From Oscheius sp. JU75 (taxonomy: Eukaryota; Nematoda; Chromadorea; Rhabditida; Rhabditidae), in NCBI GenBank assembly GCA_037178855.1, contig JASJZC010000004.1, positions 7,440,001 to 7,504,000 on the forward strand: DNA of 64,000 bases, given 5' to 3'. A program made the position numbers and the translations under genes. The notes under the pieces are model-generated. The model searched no databases, was not told the origin of the DNA, and was given only the letters and a program-made list of their open reading frames with translations. Below, one piece after another: positions 28,295 to 37,230 of this stretch (position 1 is its first letter; each line of letters begins with the position of its first letter).

Positions 28295-28543
28295 ATTATG
28301 TCTCCATGTCTCTCTGTCTCTCTGAACTAACCTCTGTTGTACAAAAAGACCAGCTACACATCCCACGAGATCGGTGATACCGAAATTTAAAAGAAGTATA
28401 GAGTAGACAGCAATATGCTTCGGAGACTTCTTGACTACCAAAAAGATGAGTAACAAATTGGCACAAATGCCTATGCTGTTCGAGACATAGTCAAAGACAG
28501 AGAGGGCAACTTCGGCAGGAGACAGACCCATGAGTATAGTCAC
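27419..28543 (-). CDS. Serpentine receptor class delta (Srd) chemoreceptor
   Basis: Nematode-specific seven-helix G-protein-coupled receptor, probably a chemosensory neuron receptor. Exons 28543-28332, 28227-27726 and 27688-27419 (TGA) close in phase to 327 residues. Family marks: SPKHIAVYSILLLNFGITDL in helix 2, FVQQRLIPLG, LGPCRY, YSFTLHCYSHSLWSILISF, FRYRIL, ARPDYDLSG-like RPDYDLSG, TKAMHSQL and YFVIPYRR. The second intron is only 37 nt (27689-27725). The first intron contains a pure CT run. A second in-frame ATG at 28531 is an alternative start. TATATA about 65 bases upstream of the ATG on the minus strand may be promoter-related. Confidence 0.9.
28254..28292. repeat. CT dinucleotide microsatellite
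   Basis: An essentially pure run of about 19 CT units inside the first intron of the Srd gene. Confidence 0.9.
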
Positions 28544-29011
28544 AAGTCGAGAGAGGGGGTGAGAAAGTGGTCGAGATCAGTTCTGATGACTCGAGACAAT
28601 GGAGAGCGTATATACGAGAAACTGGGGGATTATCCTTTCCGGTTCAGTGGAGCTAGACGAGGGACAAAATAATCAATTTCTTAATAGGTTCAGAGAATAA
28701 GATGTGTTTCTTGGACTGGGTTCAAAGTGTGGGAAGAGGGAATACGAGTATATAATAGTATATAGAGTAAGCGTCACGGTTCCCACGGCTGTGATTTTGA
28801 CATGTTTGGAATTGTTATTCAGGAAAATTGTCTAGAAAGGCACAGAGACAGAGAGACTGCCTACCTGAACTATACAAGCGGAAATTGTCTGGCAGTCGGT
28901 CTCTTGTAAGAAGCTGTCACTATTGTCCTCCCTGGCATCTTTTTCTGTATTTCCGAACCATTTGCCTGACTATATAATAGCCCCCGTCTCCCTCTCTACA
29001 TTCATTCAATT
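28544..29011. promoter_or_regulatory. divergent promoter region, with TATA element for the Gly/Tyr-rich peptide
   Basis: Spacer between the Srd gene (-) and the secreted peptide gene (+). TATATAA at about 28972-28978 lies 34 bases before the peptide ATG, well placed for a core promoter with a very short leader. A second AT-rich stretch (GTATATAATAGTATATAG) lies at about 28749-28766. No coding sequence was seen. Confidence 0.55.
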
Positions 29012-29376
29012 ATGCAATACCTTCCTCTTCTCCTCTGCCTCTTCGGTCTTGTCGCTGCCAACCCCGGCTTCAAGTACCTCAACCACTACCACCACGGTCC
29101 TGAGCACGGAAAATACGGCGGGTATGGCGGCGACCACTCGCCCTACGACTACAGATCCTCTTCTTACGGAGGCTCTCACTACGGAGGAGCCTCTTACGGA
29201 TCGGATAATGGTGATTACGGTAGCAATTACGGAACTGAGTACGGTGGTTCTTATGGAAACGGTAAGTTCGGGTATGGGTGAAGAGTATAGGAGCTTCAGA
29301 ATACGGCTACGGCTCTCCCAATCACTACAGCAAGCCCTTCTTCCCCTACGGAAGATACGGAAAGTTCTCTTACTAA
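29012..29376 (+). CDS. secreted Gly/Tyr/Ser-rich peptide
   Basis: The signal peptide is clear (MQYLPLLLCLFGLVAA, cleavage probably after Ala), followed by a low-complexity Gly/Tyr/Ser/His chain of the YGG type seen in cuticle-associated or antimicrobial nematode peptides (GRSP/caenacin-like). The favoured model joins 29012-29261 to 29291-29376 (TAA) across a 29-nt GT-AG intron, giving 111 residues ending GKFSY. Without splicing the frame stops at 29281, giving 89 residues ending KFGYG. Both versions are compositionally sensible, but the downstream segment stays Gly/Tyr-rich only in the spliced frame. AATAAA overlaps the stop codon. Confidence 0.75.
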
Positions 29377-29715
29377 ATAAATCTTACTGATTATGGAACT
29401 GTGATCGCCTAGAGTGGTGGGGACAGGGACCTCAGCGGAATAAGAAAAGTAGTAGAGGGAAACTTGTCGGACAGGGGACAGGGATAGGGACGATGAGTAG
29501 CGCCACTTTCGGAGGAAAACAAACCTTAAGCAATTAAAGTTTGTTTCCAATAGTTTGGGTAAAAGAACTTCTATTATTTGAAGATGTCTAATTGGAAGCA
29601 ATAGTAACTTTTCTTTCCAAATCCTCCTGGAAAACATTGAAGAGTCTACTACCATGGCAGCAATATATTTGACTCGTAGCGTCTTCTGGAGGAAGGTCGC
29701 CTCGTCTACTCGCAG
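29377..29715. other. spacer upstream of the 484-residue gene
   Basis: It includes the 3' end of the Gly/Tyr-rich gene and the promoter of the next gene. An ATG at about 29654 opens a short frame overlapping the next gene out of frame, so it could be an upstream ORF. CTCGCAG immediately precedes the ATG at 29716, suggesting a trans-splice site. Confidence 0.45.
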
Positions 29716-31266
29716 ATGTCGTCATCCAGCAGAAGCTACTCGTCCGTCGCCAGCAACAACAGCAGAAGCCGTCCCCGCAGCTCCACCAGACGCGGCAAGA
29801 CGAGCAATCGGGACGCGCTGAGGAAGGCCGTGCTGCTGAGGAATGCCAAGAAGCTGCCTCATCGTTCGGAGGCCGTCTTCGAGCTGACTGCCATCCCGCA
29901 GCATATCCGCATCCGCAGAGTCATTCAGACGGACATGGAAACAATCCGCGTCTACACTAGCATCACGGTCTGTCCGAGTTCACTCATCGAGGACCAGGCA
30001 AAGTTCGAGGAAGCTCACAAGAGTCTGCACCAGGTCAAGCAGGAGAAGATGAGGGAGAAGAAGGAGGAGAACAAAAATCCAGTTGAGTCGGTCTGTCAGA
30101 AGGTCTGGTACAGTAAGAGTATGGTCCGTGTCACCCGCGATGTCACTATCAGCCGGGAGCAACTGCTCAACAACTGGGAGACATCTAGCAATGAGGTTAT
30201 GGTGAGTCTACTCTGTTTCTGTCTTTTTTTACGCCGATTTTCTGTCTCACTGTTTCACTGTCTCTGTATCTTTGTCTCAAAAAACGCTGTTTGCCAGGTG
30301 TCCGGATTCAAGACTCTTCTCCCGGACAGCCAGCAGACCTTCTCCGATATCTACACTTCGAGCACGAGCAAGAATGGAGAGAAGGGCTACCACAACAAGA
30401 CCTACATGACCTTTGCCTTCAATCAGGCCGAAGGCAAGAGGCAAGACGGACACTTGGTCGAGATGAAGAACAGCAGCCCGAATCTGGAGGGATGGTGCGG
30501 TCTGGACAGCTGCGTCAAGAACTACGGACCCGTGTTCAAGCTGCGTCTCAGTCACTACATGCTGCCCAACGCATACCTCAAGGAGACGTCTGTGGAGGAG
30601 ACGCGCAACTACGAGTACAATCCCAACTCGCAACTGACCGAGACCAAGTCGGAAGCCAGGACGCCCAAGTTGAAGACGCCGAAGCAGGAGCCCGTCACTC
30701 CTCACAAGGCTAGTAGAGATAGACAGAGTCTCACTGGTCAGTTACAGACTTCGTCGACGACTGGCCTGTACCAGACTCCACCCGAGAACCGCAGCCAGTA
30801 CCTGACTCCGGAGATGACCACGAACAGAAGTACCCATGCTCCCGTCAAGCACGAGCTCCCTATCCATCCGAACGCCATCCCTGTTCCTCAGAGCCTCTCG
30901 TCCAGCAAGGGTGTGCCCCATCTGAATCTGGACACTCCGCAGCTGGGAAAGAAGCCCTCTCAGGTGTTCTTCTCGGACACGAGGAGGAGCGTTTCGCCGT
31001 ACACGGCCATCTCGCCAGGTGTCAAGAAGGACAGTCTGAACGAGGGGACGAGCCAGACGCCGGAGAAGAAGAAAACGGCGGCTGACGGTGAGCAGAAGCA
31101 CACGCTGATTCTGGATGCTGAGATTGGTGGCGAGGCCCACGAGTTCGAGGGTAACATCACTCTGAAGACGCAGGAGAAGTTCATCCCAAAGCGTGTGGTC
31201 GTCGACAAGAGGACGCTTTGGGAGCAGTCAAAGAACGACTGGAAGTCAACTACCAAGGAAAACTAG
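29716..31266 (+). CDS. unrecognised 484-residue protein with TP-rich central region
   Basis: Two exons, 29716-30201 and 30298-31266 (TAG). The 96-nt intron has GTGAGT and TTGCCAG ends and is in frame, so retention would add 32 hydrophobic residues. I do not recognise the family. The N-terminus is Ser/Arg-rich. A structured part (about residues 45-280) has regular hydrophobics and a KMREKKEE coiled segment. Residues about 290-420 are disordered, with repeated Ser/Thr-Pro sites near basic residues (RTPKLKTPK, VTPHK), typical proline-directed kinase sites. The C-terminus is again ordered (HTLILDAEIGG). Codon use is strongly GC-ending like the highly expressed genes here. AATAAA lies at 31271-31276. 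Confidence 0.8.
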   Translation: MSSSSRSYSSVASNNSRSRPRSSTRRGKTSNRDALRKAVLLRNAKKLPHRSEAVFELTAIPQHIRIRRVIQTDMETIRVYTSITVCPSSLIEDQAKFEEAHKSLHQVKQEKMREKKEENKNPVESVCQKVWYSKSMVRVTRDVTISREQLLNNWETSSNEVMVSLLCFCLFLRRFSVSLFHCLCIFVSKNAVCQVSGFKTLLPDSQQTFSDIYTSSTSKNGEKGYHNKTYMTFAFNQAEGKRQDGHLVEMKNSSPNLEGWCGLDSCVKNYGPVFKLRLSHYMLPNAYLKETSVEETRNYEYNPNSQLTETKSEARTPKLKTPKQEPVTPHKASRDRQSLTGQLQTSSTTGLYQTPPENRSQYLTPEMTTNRSTHAPVKHELPIHPNAIPVPQSLSSSKGVPHLNLDTPQLGKKPSQVFFSDTRRSVSPYTAISPGVKKDSLNEGTSQTPEKKKTAADGEQKHTLILDAEIGGEAHEFEGNITLKTQEKFIPKRVVVDKRTLWEQSKNDWKSTTKEN

Positions 31267-32269
31267 TGGCAATAAACTCTGGTAATGGTGTCTTGTTCTC
31301 TCGTATTGGTGTCTGGAGAGACGCAAATTGTTAGCCGAGGCAAAGATGCTTGACGGGAACATGGATACTTCTGTTCCTGGTAGGACAGTCATGGAGACCG
31401 AGTCCACGGTGGATATAACGACGCGAGACATCTAGTGGCCCTGTCGACCACAGCCACGCTGGAGCCGGGACAGACCGAGATGAGGAAGATATCTTCGGCT
31501 CATCGACTCACGAGGTAGGTGGGACAGCTCTCGACAGAGCTGGACTCTGGAATTGAAAAAGAGGTTCTGTACTCTCTCGATTCCTCTGGGTAATTTCAAT
31601 CTAGGAAGATGTAGTTTTGGCTTATAGGAAATGATCACAAGAGTTTTACGGTACCCCAAATAAAGTGTTTACAAAACACTTGCTGAAAAAAGGGCTCCAG
31701 CGGGCCAAAATGGCAAGCTGGTACCCTTTCTTCTCCAAAAAGCAGTATTTTTCCCAAAGACCACTCTCGAAGCTACTTCGTTAGACTCGTTCTACAACGA
31801 TTATGGTCTGAGGGTACCGCTCACACGATACAATGAGCCCGAAAGCTGATTTAAATTATTTTTCTGGACCTATAAGGAACAGGCGGGTGAGAGATGGTAT
31901 GGGGGTGACACGGGCGACTGAGCCCAAGCCAAAAATGGAATAAATCTTTTCGAGTCGAAGAAGTGGCTTACCAGCGTTGCGATGTTATGCAAACTTGTAG
32001 ATTTTGGTACGGGCCACAGCTTTGCTGAATATCAAAAAGCTGAAAAGTCCGTTTTTGGACGAGAAAATGAGGTTGCAAGGTCAGACATGAACTCATTGGC
32101 TGATTTCAGCACAATGATGACTCTCGGCTCTGTGGCTTCTGTTCGTCTTTAAAAACCTCTTAAAAAAAACCGTCAAGCAGATGCCATAGGAGCTAAAAGA
32201 CACCATCGATAGACTGGACAATTGTGGACTAAATCGTCGCTTTAAGACTGTAGAAGGATCAAAAAGACC
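31267..32269. other. non-coding spacer
   Basis: Between the unrecognised gene and the doubtful small gene. AT-rich with frequent stops in all frames. I see no repeat, RNA or coding feature I can support. Confidence 0.5.
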
Positions 32270-33182
32270 ATGACCAAGAACATCTTCAAGATTAGTGAGA
32301 GAAAGAGAGACAGTGTCTGAGAGAGTAGGACCGAGCCAGAAACCTTTTTCAGAACGAGACTCGCTGTACCGACTGGATTCTGGCGAAGAGAAAGCTGCGC
32401 AGCAAGCCGACCACCTCTCACAAGCCGCGCAAAGTTGCCTCCTCGTCCTTAGTCAGTCTTTTGGAAACAAGGTCTGCTGCATTTCACAAGACCACTTTTT
32501 CCATTTACCAATCAGAAGCTCCATGAATCAGTCTGCCCCGTGGGTCAAAAACCTAAGCCCTTGACCGAGACGAAGATGCTGGAACGAGAGGATATGAGCA
32601 ACGGAGACGAACTCATGCAGAAGATGACGGAGACTCTTAAGTGGGGCGACAAGTAAGTGATCTGAAAGAAATCAATCTGCCGAGTAATGTATCTGTACAA
32701 TAATAACTTCACTGATTGATTCTGAGAGTGTGGGACAGCGAGACAGAGAAACAGAACGACAGAGAGCTGGAGATATAGAGGTAGAGATGCAGAGACAGAT
32801 AGACAATGGACGATTGTTGCAAAACAACTGATTTTTAGGATAACCGTGATGAGATCAAGCTACCGTAATTCGCACTTTTCCGGCGGGGTTTCATCTTTTT
32901 CAACTGTAATATATTCTCCTCCATTTTTTTTCTGCATATTTATGTCCTTTTCCGATGCTTTTTTAATGAAAAAATTGTTGCCAAAAGGCCTGGATTGATG
33001 CAAAACAAACTAGGCAAATCAAGAGAGTACAAAATTTTGGCTCAGAAACAAGTTTTCGAGGTTCTCATTCGATTTAAGTCTATTTTCTCCATTTTTCCGT
33101 ACTATCTCGCTCTATTCCACCTTCTTACTGTTTTCACAAGCAGCGCGGAAAACCTAAGAAAGAAGACGACGGACAGGCTGTA
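32270..33182 (+). CDS. putative small basic protein gene, structure uncertain
   Basis: Coding-like composition appears in two short exons with good acceptors: about 32353-32457 (after CCTTTTTCAG; Lys/Arg-rich) and 32516-32652 (after CCAATCAG; Glu/Met/Lys-rich, ending at GACAA followed by donor GTAAGTG). A third segment after CACAAGCAG at about 33145 ends in a stop at 33180-33182. If spliced, the C-terminus would read about LKWGDNAENLRKKTTDRL. A candidate start is at 32270, but its exon phase does not fit the preferred downstream frame, so the start is unresolved. It could also be a decayed gene. I assign no function. Confidence 0.3.
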
Positions 33183-33361
33183 AACAGAGCTCCTTGCCTG
33201 ATTTTTGTTAATTTTCTCCTTTTTATCGTACCATACTAACTGATTATACCTCCCTTCACGTTCCTGGACATAAAGAATGAGAAAAATTGCTCTCCCTGTC
33301 ACATATGTGAATCCTCCATCATTTTCTCACAATTTCATCGAACAAGGATCCATTTCAGGCC

Positions 33362-34743
33362 ATGAGCGAGCCTCCGCCATCGTATGGAGAGGCAGCTGTG
33401 GCAGTAGCGAAGCCCTCAGCTCCTCCCATGACCGTTCACCTCCCGCATCTCCCTCCGAGGCCTCCGCTCAAGAAAATTCCCCCTCCGCTCCCCATACCCT
33501 CAAATTATCCGCGTTTTGAAGGTTAATTTCCTTATATTATATATCTAAAATTCGACCGTTTCAGCCCCGCCACTCCCTACTCCTTTGCCGTATCTCACGC
33601 CCTGTGGAACGCCTTTTCAGACGGCTCCAAACACGCCGATGGGGTATCCGACCCTTCCAATGTTGGTTATTTTAAATTTAGCCCCAAAAAATGGAGTTTA
33701 GTACGCACCCACACCACAACTTCCCCCCAATGATGACTCAGCAGCAGCAGTTGATGATGGCACAGCAGATAATGGCCCAATATGGCGGAATACCCATGCA
33801 GCAGTTCACATTCCCACAGAATCAGCAAGCTGGAGCAGCTGCAGCTCCTTCTAATGGTAAGCTTTCCGTGTTTTGCTTTGGAAGAGCCCTGGATGCAGCA
33901 AATGGCACGAGTACTGATGACAGACCCTTTCTCGAATTGTCGCGCTGAAAGCAGCCTGAGTCGGCCAAGGGCGCGCTGTTTAGAACCTAACCTGACCGTC
34001 ATGACCTGTTGGACAGGTATTTTAAAGCCTGTATCGAGATAGTCGAGCTGATTGACATGTCAACCTGTCCGCGTGGCTCGTAGTAGTCGAGAAGCTTACA
34101 TATAGAGCCTGTTTTGCTTAAAAGCTTAGCAAACCCTAGGCCAGACCAGTTTTCGGCCAGTTGATCGGCGCGAACTTTGAAGCCAAATGATGATACCTGA
34201 GCCGTTTTCTTATAGATACCTATCATTCCGAGCTCTTGACCTCAGCAATTTCATAGACTTTTGCTCTGTATAGTTATTTTCCCCTATATATGGCCGAGCA
34301 CGCTTATTTTTTGCAGAAAATTTTTCGATGTAGAAAACTAGCGAAACGGGCCATAAACCCCTATTTTCTGCCTTCTAACCTCATTTTTCAGCACCTATCA
34401 ACGTCGTTGTGAATGCCAACGCTAACAGTGCCGCGGACGGAGGTGATGCCCTGACACAAGGGGCTGGAGGAGACGGCAAGCCGACCATCTGTCCCAATTG
34501 TCGGAAGGGCGTCCTGGTTCGGGAGCAGGATAGACATCGGGCTGTGAGTTTTGACTCTTCTAGACAGATTAACAGATATTTTTCCAGAAGAAAATCAAGC
34601 TGCTGGCCCTAGTGACAAGCTGCATTCTCTGCTGTCTGCCATGCTGCTGTCTCCGGCGCAACTTTGTCAATCAATGTCCGAGCTGCAAGAGGACCTACGG
34701 CAAGCACGGGTCGAAGAAGCAGGAGAAGACCCAATATGCCTGA
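33362..34743 (+). CDS. LITAF-domain protein
   Basis: Small zinc-binding, membrane-associated protein of the LITAF/SIMPLE family, which acts at late endosome and lysosome membranes. Exons 33362-33521, 33565-33643, 33702-33856, 34392-34543 and 34588-34743 (TGA) close to 233 residues. The N-terminal two thirds is Pro-rich then Gln/Met-rich, beginning MSEPPPSYGEA (a PPxY-like motif common in the family). The domain at the C-terminus has CPNC, then a hydrophobic Cys-rich hairpin (LLALVTSCILCCLPCCCL), then CPSC and a Lys-rich tail. CATTTCAG ends 3 bases before the ATG. The 33643/33702 junction is the one that keeps the Gln-rich frame; a nearby alternative donor would not. Confidence 0.85.
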
Positions 34744-35141
34744 ACTCATTCGTTTACATGTACGTTTGTATCCCCCGTAACTTTTAACACTAATTTTTCT
34801 ATGCTGTACCATAAAGTTTCACAATTTAAATGTCCTTTTACTGTTTCTGTACCGCCTGGAAGAGTCCAGAAGCTTCTCGAAAGAATGGGAAATAAGGATG
34901 ACTACAGGGATCCAGAGATTCGAATAGACTAGTTGAAAGTAAAGGGCAACGTGACCTGGGTATAACTGACGAGTAGGTGACCTTCCGGAGGGAGCAGTAG
35001 GAAAACAAGAGGCCGTCGCTTATGTCCTGTACTTCCAGAAGCGTATAATTAGAAGATTTCCAAAAGAAGCAAAAACTTTGTCACTTTTTACAAAAACAGT
35101 TCCTAATAGAAGCAAAATTCAATCAGGAGCACACGTGAACG
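34744..35141. other. spacer between LITAF and PH genes
   Basis: No coding or repeat feature supported. A possible weak polyadenylation hexamer (CATAAA) is at about 34810. Confidence 0.45.
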
Positions 35142-35824
35142 ATGTTTGGTTGCCTGAAGCCGTTCTTCTCTGCCCCAAGCATAGCTGCCGACCTGGAAGT
35201 ATACCCGAAGAAGGATGGCAGCTTCACCGGCGTCGTCTGGAAGCGTCAGCATGGACAGTGGTGGCCCCGTCTCGCGGAGCTGTCTCTCGATGATGAGATT
35301 AGTCTCTACAAGACACTCGACGGCTGCAAGAAATACCAGCTGGACGGGATGACAAAACTGTTGCTGGGAGCCGGACAGCACTCGGCCCACGCCAAAATGA
35401 CGCTGAAGAACGGAGAGAAACTCTACCTGAAGATCAAGGGACCGGATAGGACGGAGTGGGCTACCAGGATTACTCAGGTAGTTGAGAGACACAGAGACAG
35501 AGACGAAGACCTCGATTTCAGTGCCGATTCCCTTCGCTGAAGAAGAAAGAAGAAAAAAAGAATGTGGTCGTGGAGGAGGAGCCCTGCGACACTCTTGAGA
35601 TGTGGTCGCCGGTCAAGTACCTGACCGACTCATCGTCCATCTACTCGTCGGAGCCTGTCAGTAGCTTTGTCGAGTCCATGGGGTCGACTCAGCAGCCACT
35701 GGAAGAAGAAGACGTCAACGAAGACAAAGAGGATGAGAAGAACGGACTCATCACCCAGATCGCCCGCGTCTTCGAGCCGACCTTCGTATCCAGGAAGGGA
35801 ACTATCCGCCGCCTTCGTCAGTAG
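35142..35824 (+). CDS. PH-domain protein, 212 residues
   Basis: Exons 35142-35477 and 35522-35824 (TAG) with a 44-nt intron. Residues about 15-112 look like a pleckstrin-homology fold: alternating strands (SFTGVVWKRQ, WWPRLAELSL, KMTLKNGEKLYLKIKG) and the C-terminal helix with the conserved Trp in RTEWATRITQ. The second half is acidic and Ser-rich with a short basic end (RKGTIRRLRQ). It probably binds phosphoinositides or acts as an adaptor, but no specific family is recognised. AATAAA lies at 35834-35839. Confidence 0.8.
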
Positions 35825-36535
35825 ACAACCCATAATAAAGATTCGAGTTCTATTTCTCTTCCATTCGTTTCAGTAGCTGGGTTTCCAAACCAAATAGCCA
35901 TTAATTACAGTAATCTATAGATTCTGTACATCTCCAATGGGAACCCTTTGCTCTGAGTAGTCAAGAGTACTTCTTGTCCAGTGAACAGAATATGTCAAAT
36001 AGACAGTCAGCGAATGAACAAAGTAGTCAAGATAGAGATTCTACTTGTAGTCGAAGCTTAGAGAGCCTACCAGAGAGATATTTGGGATAAACCAAGTAGT
36101 CAAGAGATTTATAGAGTACAGCAGTCGAAATTCATCTGAAACTCAAGATTGACAGTTAAGAAGTGTTTTAAGCCATTCGGTAATAAAGAGACCCATAGAG
36201 TCTCTACCAGTAGTCGAGACACAGTAACTGGATTTCAGAGTACATGCCTAGCTCTTGTCTAGTGAACAGAGTACACCAGAGAAACAGACAAAGAATGTTC
36301 TGATCCAAGAGTCACTTCCAGTAGCTCAGACTCTGTAGAGACTACTTGTCCAATAGGTTCCTTCCCACTAAAAACAAAAGTTGTATTCAATTAGGGGCAA
36401 AACAATGAATGCGAACTCTATTTTCCAAGAAAATAAAGATTCTGCCCCTAATTGTCCAACAACAAAGTTTTTGAAACAAAACTACCGCAACAACTTTTAC
36501 CTATTATAGAGTCGCAATCAATCAAGGAGCAGAAG
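35825..36535. other. spacer with recurring TAGTCGAGA/TAGTCAAGA words
   Basis: Between the PH and MSP genes. The words GTAGTCAAGA, GTAGTCGAGA and their complement-like ACTACTTGTCC recur several times (for example near 35960, 36024, 36100 and 36214). No open frame with coding character was seen. Confidence 0.5.
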
Positions 36536-36913
36536 ATGTCGTCGCGGAAGGTCCAGCTGATGGTGGAGCCAGCCGAGAAGGTCGTCTTTGCGGGAGAGGC
36601 TGCCCGAGGTGTCGAGATCAAGACGCAGCTGAAGATCACGAACAAGACCGACACGAAGCAGGCGTTCAAGGTCAAATGCACGAGGAACGACCTGTTCAAG
36701 ATTCGTCCGGCTACCGGCATCCTCGACTACAACCAGACGGCCGTCGTCGCGCTTAGCTACAAGGGCAACGGAGAGCCGGTCGAGGAGGAGAAGCTCCACT
36801 TCGGCATCTATCACATCCCAGCTCCCGAGGGCTGCACGTGCGAGGGCGCCTGGGCCGAACACTACGGACCGGCACAGGGCGAGCTGCGTCTTCGCGTCGC
36901 CTTCCAGCAGTAG
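36536..36913 (+). CDS. MSP-domain protein
   Basis: Single exon, 125 residues. It has the immunoglobulin-like major sperm protein fold, marked by LKITNKTDTKQAFKVKCT, FKIRPATGILDYNQTAVV and the C-terminal strand LRLRVAFQQ. Length is close to MSP (about 127) and the sperm-specific SSP proteins, but the sequence is divergent from cytoskeletal MSP, with a Cys pair in PEGCTCEGAW. A role in sperm or as a small VAP-like adaptor is inferred. An in-frame stretch without ATG extends upstream; the ATG at 36536 fits the family start. It is convergent with the TGF-beta gene. Confidence 0.85.
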   Translation: MSSRKVQLMVEPAEKVVFAGEAARGVEIKTQLKITNKTDTKQAFKVKCTRNDLFKIRPATGILDYNQTAVVALSYKGNGEPVEEEKLHFGIYHIPAPEGCTCEGAWAEHYGPAQGELRLRVAFQQ

Positions 36914-37230
36914 ATGCAGAGAGAGAGAGAGAGAGGACGAGAATGAAATAGTCATACACTGCCCCTGTAAGCTCTCCAACTGTCAGTGTCTCTCTGTCTC
37001 CCTGTTTATCTGCTTCTCTGTCTCTCTTATCTACCGTCTCTCTGTTTCTCTCATTTATTTAAAGAACAACAGTCCAACACTGCATCATAACAGACAGAGA
37101 TCAGATCACATGGAATCACAAATATTAGTGTGTAAAGCTCGTCATTTTTGGGAAGGAGGAAGAGATTGTAGAGAGGGAGGAGGCTGGCTATACATGATGT
37201 GGTTACGACTACACTTAGAGGGGCCTCTCT
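36914..37230. other. tail-to-tail spacer with GA/CT-rich repeats
   Basis: 3' flanks of the MSP gene and the TGF-beta gene. It contains a GAGAGA run at 36919-36934 and TCTCTGTCTC words to about 37050. TTTATT at about 37057-37062 is AATAAA on the minus strand and suits the TGF-beta transcript. Confidence 0.55.

Noticed and set aside
30277-30705. Antisense frame of 142 codons
   Set aside because: Shadow of the strongly biased 484-residue gene on the plus strand.
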